Below, in pieces: positions 12,664 to 24,744 of a stretch of 64,000 bases of DNA (positions are counted from its first letter, which is position 1; each line of letters opens with the position of its first letter). The position numbers and the translations under genes are program-made. The stretch is taken from the NCBI RefSeq assembly GCF_003945595.2, contig NW_024104554.1, positions 1,426,001 to 1,490,000 of the forward strand. The letters are read 5' to 3'. The notes under the pieces are model-generated. The model was not told the origin of the DNA. It was given only the letters and a program-made list of their open reading frames with translations, and made no database searches. Source of the DNA: Pipra filicauda (Eukaryota; Chordata; Aves; Passeriformes; Pipridae).

Positions 12664-13325
12664 GATAGAATCAGAAAATCATAGATCAGTTTGAATTGGA
12701 AAGGACCATCAGAGATCATATAGCCCAACCCCTCTGCCATGAGCAGAGACATCTTCCATTAGAACAGGTTGTCAAAGCATCATTCAGCCTGACTTTGCAC
12801 GCTGCCAATGATGGAATACCCATAATTGCTCTGGGCAACCTGCTTCAATGTCTGTCTACCCTTGTCATAAAATATTTCTTCCCTAAGTCCAATCTATTTA
12901 GTCTCTTTTAACCGTAAAGCATTGTCCCTTGTCCTGTCACTGTAGACCTCGGTAAAAGTCTTTCTTCATTTTTCTCACAAGCCCTCCTTATATAGTAAAA
13001 GGCCACAATAAGGTCTTCCTGAAGCCTTTTATTCTCCAGGCTGAACAACTTCAACTGTCTCAGTCTTTCTTCAGAGGAAGGTATTCCAGGCCTCTGATTA
13101 ATTTTGTGCCTCTCCTCTGGACCTGCTTTAGCAGATCCATTTCTTTCTTGTGCTGAGTGCTTCAGAGTCAGATACCTTACTCCAGGCCAGGTCTTATGAG
13201 AATGATGTAGAGTGAGAGAATCACCTTCTTTGGCCAAGTGTCCACAATTCTTTATTTGAAACCCAAGATGCAATTGGCTTTTTGGGCTATAAGGGCACAA
13301 TGATGACTCACATCCAACATTAAAA
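12664..13325 (-). mobile_element. CR1 LINE fragment with intact 3' tail region
   Basis: The left edge holds the complement of the CR1 3' tail (ATAGAATCAGAAAATCATAG), followed by the typical AATTGGAAAGGACCATCAGAG and CCAACCCCTCTGCCATGAGC segments. The right part carries the end of ORF2 on the minus strand, with EERLRQLKLFSLENKRL inside the open frame 12908-13354. The copy is 5'-truncated near 13325, the usual result of incomplete CR1 reverse transcription. Stops and indels break ORF2, so it is inactive. Confidence 0.9.
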
Positions 13326-13621
13326 ACAACGATAAGAACTAAAATGAAATTCATTTCACAATAAGTAATAAACTGCTACTGAATAGGAGTAGAGGACATA
13401 CAATGTGCTGGAAAACTGAAGTATGCTATAGTACTCAAATCTGACACTATATAAATACCTTATGGCTATACAGTTTGCTAAACATCAGCATCTTAGTGAC
13501 TATATGTATCATCTAGAGAACAGATTGTATCCAGCAACAGTAGCAACCACATCACTATGGATAGACTTATTTGTAGAGGTTCTTAGGAATCTCTATTTTG
13601 AAGCCTTATCATCAGCCTTTG

Positions 13622-13780
13622 TAGAATCATAGAATCATTAAGGTTGGAGGAGAACTTAAGGATCATTGATTCCAACCACTAGCCCAGTACTGCCAAGTCT
13701 ACAACTAAACTGTGTCCCTAGGCACCACGTCTCCATGTTTTTTAAGCACTTCCAAGGATGGTCATTATACTATTTCTCTG
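13622..13780 (-). mobile_element. CR1 LINE 3' end, left half of a split copy
   Basis: The sequence starts with the complement of the CR1 tail (AGAATCATAGAATCATTAAG). It runs through the GTTGGAGGAGAACTTAAGG and TCCAACCACTAGCCCAGTAC segments of the 3' untranslated region, then stops within the ACTATTTCTCTG segment at 13780. The CR1 sequence that should follow resumes at 14772, so both pieces belong to one copy split by the insert between them. Confidence 0.88.
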
Positions 13781-14771
13781 TGCCATATGAAAAGGTAAGA
13801 TTTACTCAAAACCCTTAGTGCTTGATTAGTCTGTCAGTGTGCCAGGAAAGCTGAGAACCTCGTGGCCAGCCACTCTGTCAGCATCCTATTATAGGGACCC
13901 TTAAATGAGCAATTCACTGGGTCAGAGGGCAGTCCGACTGAGTTGTTCAAGGTCATACACCAAACAAAAAACACCCCTCCTGGATCTCCGCACCTTTACC
14001 CACTGCCAGCAACTACCAGTGCCCTTGAAGGACTTGCATGAACAGTTTATACAGTAATATTCTTTATTAATTAAATCATGACAGGTTAAGGTTTGAGAAT
14101 TTATTTTTGACTGAAAAAATAAATTCATAGAATATACTAATTCAAAGTAATATACTAACAAGCTCTAATTCCCAGTAAAAGCTTGAGATAATCACTCAGC
14201 ACATGTAAAGTCAATTTCTCACCCAATAGGGGCATCCCTACAGGGGAGAAGATAGGTTCAGCCCATTGACTGATCCTAGAAGTTCCAGTGGAGTCTTCCC
14301 TAACTTCTTCTCATTTTCAACTCATTTTTATACTGTTTGTTTATATCTAGGTGGAGCTTGAATGACTTTAGTCATACACCTCAGTGACTGGAAGTTGTAT
14401 GTGGGGGGTGGGTATCTCAGGATAGTACCTTGGGATAGGGATATGCATTAGCGCGAGGAGAGTGATTTCACCACAGTTGCTGATTCAAGAGCAAGACATC
14501 TTCCTTTATCTCCCTTGGTTTCCAAGTGCTGTGCAGCTTATCATCTGGAAAGTACCACTGAGTTCCCTCCTTTGCAAGGGTTTTGACAGATCCTGGCTGT
14601 GGTGTCTTCACTCCACTCCACTCCACCCTCCATTTAGTCCCCCTAGTCCCCCTAGACTGTATCATGTGTGGGAGGTTGGATATGCTCCACATTCCATCCA
14701 GGGAGTAACAACCACATTTTTCTGTATAACTTCCATACCATCATCTTTATACCCTCAGTCATCCTTCTGCA
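13781..14771. mobile_element. LTR-like insert within a CR1 (putative solo LTR)
   Basis: A 991-bp insert interrupts one CR1 copy. Its edges can be read as TGCCATATG...CCTTCTGCA, so it has the TG...CA ends of retroviral LTRs. The flanking CR1 bases CTCTG and CCCTG differ at one position and fit a 5-bp target duplication, a length usual for ERVL-type integrases. The interior has promoter-like and A-rich segments but no open reading frame of a retroviral protein. The strand could not be decided. A non-retroviral insertion with chance TG/CA edges remains possible. The open frames at 14462-14692 in both strands have no recognised motif. Confidence 0.55.
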
Positions 14772-15075
14772 CCCTGAGCAGCCTGTTCCAATGCTTGACC
14801 ACCCTTTTAGTGAAGAAATTTTTCCTAATGTCCAATCTAAACCTCCCCTTGCAACACTTGAAGCCATTTTGTCTTGTCCTCTCACTTATTACCTGAGAGA
14901 AGAAACAGACATGCTCCTGGCTACAACCTTTTTTCAGGTAATTGTGGAGAGTGACAAGGTCACCCCTGAGACTCCTTTTCTCCAGACTAAACCCCAGCTC
15001 CCTCAGCCACTCCTCATATGACTTGCATTCTGAACCCTTCACCAGGTTTGGTTCCTTCTCAGAGATCAGCATCTA
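14772..15075 (-). mobile_element. CR1 LINE, right half of the split copy
   Basis: The CR1 body resumes with CCCTGAGCAGCCTGTTCCAA. On the minus strand the open frame 14755-15072 contains YEEWLRELGFSLEKRSLRGD and the NGFKCCKGRFRLDIRKNFFT block. These are the C-terminal ORF2 peptide and the 3' untranslated segment translated in frame, both typical of avian CR1. It fits exactly onto the end of the 13622-13780 piece. The 5' end is truncated near 15075. Confidence 0.9.
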
Positions 15076-15975
15076 TGTCACAACATTTATACTAATTGCA
15101 AAAGCTGAATTACTCATAGTGAACTGACTTACTTCATAACCTTGAGAAGACAGTTTTACTAACAAGCACACCCTTAGTAAAAATATAAATTTTACTTACC
15201 ATACTTGAATGAACTAGGAAGTGTCACAATATATATTCACTTAATAATCTGCTAAACTGTTTATATGCAGTTTACAATCATCAGTATTCATTATATATCC
15301 TTCTCATTATATTCTGTTTCAGGTTGGCAGACATCACTGAGACACCGGGTGACATTTTTAGTAAGTGTGATCCCATAGAACTGAATATCATTCACACCTC
15401 AAAGACCCAGACATTCAAAAGCCTTAAGTCTTAATATAAACTCCTAAACAAATATGAAAAAAAATCTTGTGTTCCTATTTGGATTGCTCTTGAATTAAGG
15501 AAGGGTGTTTATGGGTACCTCTAGCTTTATTTAGTCTAATCTTTCACTGGTATGTTAAACTCCATTTTAGTCTTGGTATGTTCCAATCAGAAATATGAAT
15601 ATTGCAGACTTTTAAAATATATCCTAAAAGTCTCACTGCAACATTCATTGAAGACTCTTGTTGCTTCTCCTGTATTTGTGTAAAGTATAAATAAATATTC
15701 TAAAAATTCGAGTTTGATACTACTTATTCTGGTGTAAATCAAAAACTTTTTTCTGTAGCAAACTCATAGGAAGATCCATAACACAGTAGGGGCTGTTAAG
15801 GAATGGGAAAAAGAATTTGAAGAGAAAACAATCAAAGCAGTAGCAGAAATACAGGTACAAGGTTGATATCTCCTTATTCAGAAAAACTAAAAAAAAAAAC
15901 CACAAACAAACAAAACAAACCACAAAACCCATACCTCAGAAAATCACAGACAAGCAAACAAACCCTTTTATTTCA
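15076..15975. other. AT-rich unique noncoding sequence
   Basis: No gene or repeat is recognised. An A run with CAAACAAA words sits at 15887-15925. Confidence 0.5.
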
Positions 15976-16160
15976 GTAACAGAATAATATAAATATATAA
16001 TAAATATATTAATATATCAGTAATATAATAATTAATTAACAATGTATTAATTATTGACTAATTATATAGTACTTGATGTTTAATATATTAATATGTTATT
16101 TATCAATAGATTTATTATTAATATATTATTAATAGTATATAAATATATAAATATATAATC
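15976..16160. repeat. AT-only low-complexity block abutting a CR1 tail
   Basis: Almost pure A and T built from TATTAAT, ATATAA and AATATATT words, with no regular period. It lies directly beside the 3' end of the following minus-strand CR1. It may be an expanded tail or flanking AT-rich DNA. Confidence 0.7.
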
Positions 16161-16428
16161 ATAGAAAAAGAACCATATAATGGTTAAGGTTAATAACCTT
16201 AAAGGTCATCTAAATCTAGTGCCCATGCCATGGGCAAGGAACCTTCGACTAGACCAGGTTACTCAGAAACCCATCCGTCCTGGCCTTGAACACCTCCAGG
16301 GATGGGGCATCCACAACTTCTCTGTACAATATGTTCCAGCGCCTCACCACCCTTATGGTAAAGAATTTCTTCTTGCTACCTAATCTAAACCTCCACTCCT
16401 TCAGTTAAGCCATTTCTCCTTGTCCTAT
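16161..16428 (-). mobile_element. CR1 LINE 3' part, left half of a split copy
   Basis: It begins with a worn CR1 tail complement (AATCATAGAAAAAGAACC). It continues through AAAGGTCATCTAAATCTAGT, CTCCAGGGATGGGGCATCCA and CGCCTCACCACCCTTATGG, all standard avian CR1 3' untranslated segments. It stops at TTGTCCTAT, where the insert begins. The CR1 resumes at 16954 with the expected TATCACTCTG. Confidence 0.9.
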
Positions 16429-16493
16429 TGATGCCTAAAATGGAAGAAAAATTCTCCAAACAATATCAGTATAGATAAGATAGAGAGTAGTTC

Positions 16494-16499
16494 TTTAAT
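16494..16499 (-). promoter_or_regulatory. LTR polyadenylation signal (ATTAAA)
   Basis: The minus-strand hexamer ATTAAA lies about 50 bases downstream of the TATA box of the solo LTR, as expected for the R region of a short retroviral LTR. Activity today is not shown. Confidence 0.55.
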
Positions 16500-16549
16500 G
16501 AAGGTCTTCAGGTGCACACAGTACATAGGCACACCCTCATGTCCAGGGG

Positions 16550-16556
16550 TTTTATA
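16550..16556 (-). promoter_or_regulatory. LTR TATA box
   Basis: The minus strand reads CTATAAAACCCC. A retroviral start site would lie about 25-30 bases lower, near 16520-16525. It is followed at the expected distance by ATTAAA. Confidence 0.6.
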
Positions 16557-16953
16557 GTTTTATAATACCAGTCTATCCAATTTGAGAACTATTTGCCCCC
16601 AGATTGTCCCCAGATCTGCCCCCTTGGGACGCCTCCCTGGAATTGAAGCAGAGGTCTCAAGACCCCTTTCTTCATCTTCTTTTTCCTCACATTGACCTTG
16701 GAGCTTCTCCAAGGTTTCTGGGACTTCAAGGTTGCTTTGGCTACAATGATATCTTATTTTTCTGGTCCAGGTGCATATGTCCTAAACAAGATGTGTTCTC
16801 TCTTGAAAAGAACATTAAACAGACTTAAAAAATTCGATATGAAGCATGAGAACAGAGTTGGTGACTGTCAACTGCTAGTCTAAACTGTGAGAATCTTTAC
16901 AGCCATAATAAAAATCCATATTTGCTACAAATCTTAAAAATTCTAAGGCATCA

Positions 16954-17520
16954 TTATCACTCTGTGAAAAGTCCTTCTCCAGCTCTCTCATAGGCCCCCT
17001 TTAGGTACTGGAAAGTGCTGTAAGGTCTCCCCAGAACCCTCTCTTCTCCGACCTGAACAATTCCAGCTCTCTCAGCCTGTCTTCATAGGAGAAGCGCTGA
17101 AGCAGAAAGTTTAGTGGCTTTCTGCTGGACTCATCCCAGCAGGTCAATGCCTTTCTTGTGCTGGGGACCCTAGACCTGGACAGAGCACTCCAGGCTGGGT
17201 CTCACAAGTGCAGAGTAGAGGGGCAGAATCACCTCCCTTGACCTGCTGGTCATGCTGCTTTTGAAGTAGCCCAGGATGCAGCTGGCTTTTTGCACTGCAG
17301 TCACACACTGACAAGTTATGTGGAGCTTTTCATGCTCAAACACCTCCAAATCCTTCTCCCCAGGGCTAGCCTCTATCCATTTTCCACCCAGCCTGTGACT
17401 GTGCTTGGGATTACCTCTACCGAGGGGCAGGACCATTCGCTTGGCCTTGTTGAAATTCATGAGGTTTGCACAGGCTCACCTCTCAAATCAGTCAAGGTCA
17501 ACATCTTATCCTTTTCTGAC
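16954..17520 (-). mobile_element. CR1 LINE ORF2 C-terminal part, right half of the split copy
   Basis: The CR1 resumes after the LTR and runs through the GGCCCCCTTTAGGTACTGG and AGCTCTCTCAGCCTGTCTTC segments into ORF2. It joins exactly onto the 16161-16428 piece. The 5' truncation is near 17520; the boundary is approximate because the sequence grades into unique DNA. Confidence 0.9.
17170..17460 (-). pseudogene. CR1 ORF2 C-terminal fragment (reverse transcriptase tail)
   Basis: An open frame of 96 codons reads NFNKAKRMVLPLGRGNPKHS, EASPGEKDLEVF, then SMTSRSREVILPLYSALVRP. This is the well-known C-terminal block of CR1 ORF2, usually ending in LEYCVQFWAP. The usual YCVQ is SVQV here, then the frame is lost. 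It belongs to the larger CR1 copy around it and has no start or catalytic domain, so it is an inactive fragment. Confidence 0.9.
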
Positions 17521-20500
17521 AAAGAATAAAGAACTGGAGTCTAGCATGGAAGGAAGATGACTCCTTTGCCTCTCACTCCTAGATGAGAACTGTTTCCTTC
17601 ACAGAGTGAGGATTACATACCACAGGGCTATAGCAAGAATCTGCAATATCTATACAGAGGCGAGGATCTGACATGAATCAAAGAAGATTTGGAAAGTAAA
17701 GACAAGAGGATATGGAACAGAAGTGAAAACTATACTATTATTGTTATTATTATCAGCAGCAGTAGCTGGAAAACCACCCTTGCAGCACAGTTCAAAATTG
17801 GATAGAGCTTCCCAATTCAACTCAAGGCAAAACAGTTTCAGATAACAGTTTTTATGTCATGAATTTTAAGTTGTGCACAAGGGCCGGGTTTTGGAAGATA
17901 CAGAGATTCCTACACCACATGATATAAAGAAAGTGAGTTTTTGATATTTTCTCACATATTGTTGACCATTCACTGATAATCATAGAAAATAAAAATTTGG
18001 TAAAATAAAAACTAGAGTAGAAAAATTACAGAGTTAAAAGGAAGTGCTGTAAGCAGAAAGGCACAGAAAACACTGAGTCTAAAATCACACTTTCAGCTGT
18101 GTCTGCTCTGCAACTTCACAGATTCTTTGGAAGTCTTAACCTCAGTTCTGCAGATTCATGACTTCTACATATGTGGAAATTCCAGTTCTAAGTTTTACTG
18201 CACTTCCTTCAAATGCACATTTGCATTATTTATGTAACCCTTCTTTAATCTAATATTAACATCTATTATTAATAGATCCAATTACAAATGTAGGAGTCAA
18301 TATACATTTAGTACTGCCATTTATTTTGTTGTAAATCAGTGGTCTATCTCATTCCATTATTTATAGATGCATTTTCTATTTTGTACTAGGAATCCATGTA
18401 AAGAATTTTAGGATTCAATGAAAAGTCCACTTACTGAAACTTCCAAAAGAAGGCAGAAAGAGTAAAAAGGACAGAAATCAACAACCCAATAGACAGTGAA
18501 AAAGCAACTATTTTATATAATCTACTAATATAAATGTATAATACACAGAACACACAAGTGGCAAATCTATCTTATTCCATTATGAGTTCTAGGAACATGT
18601 TTATGTTACATTAGAAAGGAAAATAAAAACTGCCAATCACCAGTTTCAAGTACTTCCAAAACTAATACCTATCTGGGATTGCACTAGAGTTACCTCCTTT
18701 GAACTTGATCGTGCTTATTTTCACACAGGAGTGAAAGTACCAGAAAATCAGTCAAACGGATCTGGTTTTAATACATAAATATTTCAGATGCTTTTGCATT
18801 AAAATACATTCAGTTGTCTGAAGCAAAAATTTGGTTTATTCATTTGAGTCTTTAAAATATTATTACAAAGGAATTTTCTGGAGGAAACCGAACACTTAGC
18901 TTTGCTATGTTCGTGTGTTTTTGGAAACATATGTAGCTTTAGCACTCTTTATTCTACCTATCAAAGGAGATGTGAACTCTGTTCTGTTCTTTCAAATTTA
19001 GTTTTTAAATCATTATTGACATTGATTAATTTTAGAATGCCAATTATATCCCAAATAGTTAACTTGCTTAATTCTGTATTAACATTGTTTACATTACAGG
19101 AAAAAAAATAGAGATAAGAATTAGATATGCAATGCAGCTATTTATGCACATATATGCGCTTATATTCCCAAAATATAAATTTCCCATATACTACAGGAAA
19201 CAAAGAAAATAAATATTTTTCTTGATAATCTGTTCTTAATTTATATTTTTTTTTAAGACAGGACTCTTTACAAACAGTTTATTTGTGGGTTTTTTTTATA
19301 TTTTGTTAACTTTGTGATGCCAAACAGCAGGGATACTATTGGTCCAGTGCTTGCATGCCTATTCTAACCGGCTTTTATTTATTACACATGCACAGTTGAA
19401 TTAAAAAAAAAAAAAAGAAATTCCAATTCTTCAAGGATTATATACACTTATAAACAATCATTCTGTTTATCTGAAGCCCTGCTTCAGCCTCATCTTGAAG
19501 GCTAGTAATTCTTATAATGCCTACTCTTAAGCAAAATAGCTATAATGTCCTCCAGCCCCGTTCATATATAACATATATTCTTGGATCAGGACTCCTACTA
19601 AGAAATAAAAGCATGAGCTGAATCTGTGATATGTATCAATACAATTAAGTAATATGAGGTTAAGCCCTTATGCTTAACAAAATCTAAAACCAGGTAAGAG
19701 AAATCTGAGACATACTTTAAATATCATATGGAAAGGTCGACTTGGTATTTGTGTGATAGCACAAATACATCCTAAATGCCATGGAAATGACAGTAACATA
19801 GTATTTGTGTTAGAGGAAAAAGCCCGAATTATCAGTCATTTGCCAAAATCTAATAGAGAAAGATGCAGAAGTGTCTTATAGCACCTGTAATACCCATGAA
19901 AGGAATTACTAATAAATATAAAACTTCAGCTTTTTTGAGTACATAATGTGTTTGAGATAGCAGCTACAGTAATGCTAAAGTTATTGTAAGCCATCTGAAA
20001 TTTGCTGTGATGATATCATAGTGGTAATTTGATATCCTCATTTATGCTTTGGAAAAGTGTAATATGCATAGATTAAGAGAGTTTTAAAACAACCTCACTC
20101 CAGTTCCCTCATGTGCTTTCCACTACATTAGTCCCTCACATTTACTGAAGTAATTTGTGATTTTTCTAATTTCTTAACTAGATCCTCATTACCTGTCATT
20201 TGTCAAAACAAAGTAAGTTTCATGGCTGAGACAGAAAGAAAAAATACACAAGGAATAAAAAGGTAAAGTAGAGTCCTAGGAGGCAGTCCTTTAGTAATAA
20301 TTTAAAAGTGGAAAAAAAAGAAGTTTCACTCTGTCTCCATTTTTAGTAGAACCTCAATATGTTTGAAGCCAAAATGAGCATATGACCATTGAGGCTGACT
20401 TGCATAACACAGGCAAAAATTTTCTGAGTAACAGCTCCTGCATCCATACCTTCTTGAGACTAACTTTTAGAAAGATGACAGATGTTCAAATATAAAGACA

Positions 20501-22484
20501 TTGTGTGATGGAGAGTGTATCCCATTGCTACTAGGAAACGGTTAAACATCTTCATGATTTAAATTACACATTTTATTTTTAACCATCTTCCATCCCATTT
20601 ATGTTGCTATTCTTTCCTGTGATAGGTTGAAGTTCTGTCTAATATCAGAAGTGTTCCTAAGCAGGTAATTACAGAATGATTAAATTACCAGTTAATAATG
20701 TTCAATTAATAAGCTGAGTGGTTTGGACTCCTTTTAGCTTTTTCTGTAAGGTAAATTTTTATACCTTTTATGAACCCTTTACAATTTGTAAATAGTTTTT
20801 CTAAAGCATAAACACCATAAACTGAATTTCAGGTTCAGGAAGGATCTCGCAAAATACATCTGGAGGTAACGACTTCTGTTTTTTCTATTTGGTAGTTCTT
20901 GTTTTGTTTAGTGTAAGAACTGCCTTTGTTCCATTATATACAGTTAAAGTCAGGGAATGGAGTACCCTTGAGTACAACACAGGACTCAATTTCCCAGACT
21001 AGGTTTTTGATTTACAGGTGTGACTACATTCTTATGTTTTAAGGACCTAACAATTACTTGTCTGTAATTAACAAAATTCAGAAAAAAATACAATTATTAT
21101 TATATCATAAAAACATGAAAAACATCTAGAGCTCTCTCCTCACCAAACAAGTTGATTGCTTAAGCAGAAAAGTGAAACTTCAAGTAAGAATTTTTATATT
21201 ACTGAGTTCACAACATCTGTGTATGTTCCTTAGCAAATATCTTCTGGAAGAGGTGGTGTTTATTTCTAAATTTTGTATATGATCAGATAATATATCTGTT
21301 TATATTTTACAGAGCTAGCACTGCCAGTTTCTAAGACATCCTTTCTGGTTCACAATAAAACATACAAGTTGGAGAAAAGGTTAGAAGATTTTTTTTTTTT
21401 TTAGTACAAATTTAAATGTGCTGTGGAGAAAATAAAGATTTAGAGTTATGTGTAATTAGTTTTAGATACTTTGTCTTTGACAGATACGTACTGTCTCAGC
21501 TACTGGCAGGCTGAGGAATAAAGGTTTATAGAGCAGATTTTCCTGTCAGACTTCAAGAAGAGGGAATTTGTTACTCGCAGAAACATTTTCTCCATAGTCA
21601 TATATTACAACCTACTGAGTACATGTCCATTTTTATTTGGTCTCAGCTCTGGAAGACAATAACTAGCTCAGAAGTCCAAGTCAGAAACTAAAAGTGTAAA
21701 AAGGAAAAATGTCCAAATGAGGAAAAATATCTTTTTTTTTTTTCTAAACATGATTCCAAGATAAGCATATGTATTCTTTTTGATGCATCAGTTCATAATA
21801 CATCTGGGACTGACATTTACAATTGCAACAACTGTTCTCGTTGGCCTTGTCTTTCAGTTGGCTACAAAGGTCTTGACTTCTGTCTTTTTCACTCACTCCC
21901 TTCCTGCTTGTTACAAATGCCCTTTTCACTCTGCCAACTCAATTATGATTCTGAGACCTTTCAAACATTTAAGTTATATTGGGGTAGTGAATGCATAATA
22001 TTATAGCTAACCCATTACGACTTCAATGAGCAATCAGAGTAATCACTTAATAACTTTTTGCCACAGTTTCTTCCAGCATTAATCTGGGGGAAAGACCAAG
22101 CAGGCATTAGGTGTAATGAGATGGTAATAATCTTTGGACTCTTATGATAGAAACTAAAATAGCATATGTAAACATGTTTTAAAATTGATTATAAGGCATA
22201 AGAAAATGAAGTGTCCCTTCAAAGTGTATTCAATTTTTTCTAAATAATCTTGATTTTACTGACTTGATTATGGATTTCAGCAAGCAGGAGAAAGTCACTA
22301 TACTTTCAATTCTATTGGGAGCTAAACTGAATGGAGGGTCTGTGGATAATTAAACCATATTTTGCTTTCAAATTTCTTCACAGATATTAGTGAACCACTC
22401 CGCACAACTTAGGAAATATTAGCATAAGTGCATCCCCATGTCACAAGAAATTCAGTTAAACCAGTACAACTGCACACAGGACAG
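17521..22484. other. AT-rich unique noncoding sequence
   Basis: About 5 kb without a recognised gene or transposon. It has short A or T runs (for example 19403-19417 and 21389-21402) and a run of ATT triplets near 17735-17752. Open frames are under 75 codons. Confidence 0.5.
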
Positions 22485-22920
22485 TGGCAGTCTGAAAAAT
22501 AAAAGGTAGACACGATTTCAGTATGGGGAAAACTGGAATGCTCTATTGAACACGAGAACACAATTTTAAAGGCATCTGGGGCTGGACATGTTAATGAAGG
22601 GGACAACCTATGTTAATTGGGGAGTTACACAAGTTTTTACTGCAATTTCCAAATAGTTAATTTTTCTTCAAGTAGGATTACATGGGGGATAGAGGGATTA
22701 CAGGGGTTTAGGCATGGTTTTAACAATCATCTCAAAAAGTCCTTTCTCAATTTTTATTGGAGCCAGGTTTGTATCTCAGGGTTACACATCAACAGGTCTC
22801 AGGACAAGGGTCCAAATTTCTTCAGATCACGAGATGTTTGTCAGCCTTGTTTTCCAAGGTTTGTGATTCAAATTTACCAAGCCTCCTTTTGCTGAGAGCT
22901 GGTTTTTGTCCCCTTCACAG
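22485..22920 (-). mobile_element. Probable solo LTR, boundaries uncertain
   Basis: The segment can be read from TGGCAGTCTGAAAA to CCCCTTCACA, giving TG...CA ends and 436 bp. The bases outside, GGACAG and GGACCA, agree at four of six positions, so a target duplication is only weakly supported. Inside, the AATGAAGGGGACAACCTATG and TTAATTGGGGAGTTACACAA segments look like the U3 region of avian retroviral LTRs read on the complement. Retroviral protein is absent. Another kind of interspersed repeat is possible. Confidence 0.45.
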
Positions 22921-24744
22921 GACCACAAAGATGACCAATAGCAGGTAAATAAAACCCTACACTTAGTTTACCAACAGCTGTAGAGCATCTTGGAAAATAA
23001 AGATACTAAATAAGTGTTAAGTACCATAGTAAAAGGGGGTAAGTGAGACCAAGACATTTATGTATTAGTTCATATCAGTATATATACCAACAAAATTGTT
23101 AAAAGTATATTAAATATTTTTTAACATTCTGTCACAAAATATATTTTTCAATCAAAAGAAACACTTCCTCTTTTAAACTTTATTAGAACTTTTCCCTATT
23201 TTTCAAGTAAGTCCCCTGAGTTGTACAATATTACGATACTATATTTTAGTAAGAACTTCCATAGTCAGCAGAAGCCCATTTTATGTCATGAAGTTCTAGA
23301 TGAAGCAATTGTAAGTGAATTCAAGGCCATTTAAAGGAGTCTGGCTAACTTGGTAAATATCTTGTCTAAACTAAGAATTATTCCATAATGCTAAACTGAA
23401 TACTAAAACAAAGCATGTGTTTGTTTTTTCATAACAATCAAAGCAATGTGCCAAATTGAATGGAGTAAACAAACTCATTGATTTGATCAATCAAATACCA
23501 TAAATGCTGGAAAACCAACTGATGAGCCATGCTGACTAATGATCATGCACTATTAAGCAACAGATGTGGAAAACGTGAAAAATGTGCCTATGAATCATTG
23601 TGCTGATTTATATCATCCCAATGAATTCTAAATTACCTCAGTTTTGGCTATTTATAGTCACTGACCTGCACGTGCTTTCCATAAACTTGTGTGTCTGTCT
23701 CATCTATGAAATTCAAGTTTAAATTGTACCCAGGAGCCTGAGTTATGTTTTTTTGGAGGGGAGGACTTAGTGAGATTTATGTTTCAAAATGCCCATTTGA
23801 TCTATTGGCTGTAACATACAATATTAACTTAAAATATAGAAAGTGTCACACCTTACTGTAGGAAGTGAGAAGAAACCTCCAGGAGATACATAAGTATATA
23901 TTCTTTGAAAGTGAAACTCAGCCAAAGATACCTTAAAGAGTTTTCATGGGAAATACTTTAGAAAACATGAAAGAAAACCTGTAGGTGATACTTCTAAATC
24001 AGTCCAGAAGAAAACAATGAACAGTCCAACTCTTTCAAAAACCTAGTACCATAATACCAAATTGACTGAGTCAGAACTGTACCATCACTGGAGCATTGCA
24101 GACAATCTCAGATGGAAATAACTTCAGTGTGCTGCAAACTCTTACTCTCTCTTCATTTACAACCATAAGCAAAACAAGTAATGAAAGAAATCTTAACAAA
24201 TTAAACAGTAGGTATAGAAAGAATCAGAGAATACATGAGCAGCCTGCACAGGCAATGATGTAAGTTAAATGGTCAAACAGATTTAACAAATAAGTTTAAA
24301 TCAGAAGGTATGAATGTTGAAGAAAGAAACTCATTCTTTAAGAGGAATGGTATGTTAACTTCATTAAAGGTGATCCTGAAGTTGATTTCCCCCCCTCTCT
24401 TTCTTCCAATAACAACATGGGCAGTAATGAGGATGGGGAAGGATGATGAATTTCCTGTACAATACCATCTCCTTCACTGAAGGAGAAAAACTCATTCCAG
24501 TATGTTGAATGTGAAGCAGAACTACATTGCAAGCCTTCCTACTTATGAAGTGGTTGTGGAGATATTAGGAACTATTTTTCAGTGCAATTACTGTACAATG
24601 TTCTTGGTACTAGAAAAGTTACTAGAAAAAAAACCCAAAACAGAAAAACCAAACAAAACTCCAAAAACAAACAACATCAAAATATTAGCAACAGCTAACA
24701 TTAATACTACAGATGAAATTTGCAGGTTGGTAGCTGACGTGGAA
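22921..24744. other. AT-rich unique noncoding sequence
   Basis: Nothing recognised. Open frames are under 70 codons. Confidence 0.5.

Larger units (their letters stand above)
16429..16953 (-). mobile_element. Solo LTR of an endogenous retrovirus inserted in a CR1
   Basis: This 525-bp insert splits one CR1 copy. Its ends are TGATGCCT and AGGCATCA, a perfect 8-bp inverted repeat with TG...CA termini as expected of an LTR. The CR1 flanks are CTAT and TTAT, a 4-bp target duplication with one mismatch, a length usual for gammaretrovirus-like (ERV1) integrases. Read on the minus strand it has a TATAAAA box, and an ATTAAA polyadenylation signal about 50 bases downstream. So U3, R and U5 run from high to low coordinates. 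No internal retroviral genes are present, so it is a solo LTR left after recombination. Confidence 0.82.

Noticed and set aside
16429..16953. A DNA transposon with 8-bp terminal inverted repeats
   Set aside because: TG...CA ends, TATA and polyadenylation signals in order and a 4-bp target duplication fit an LTR better.
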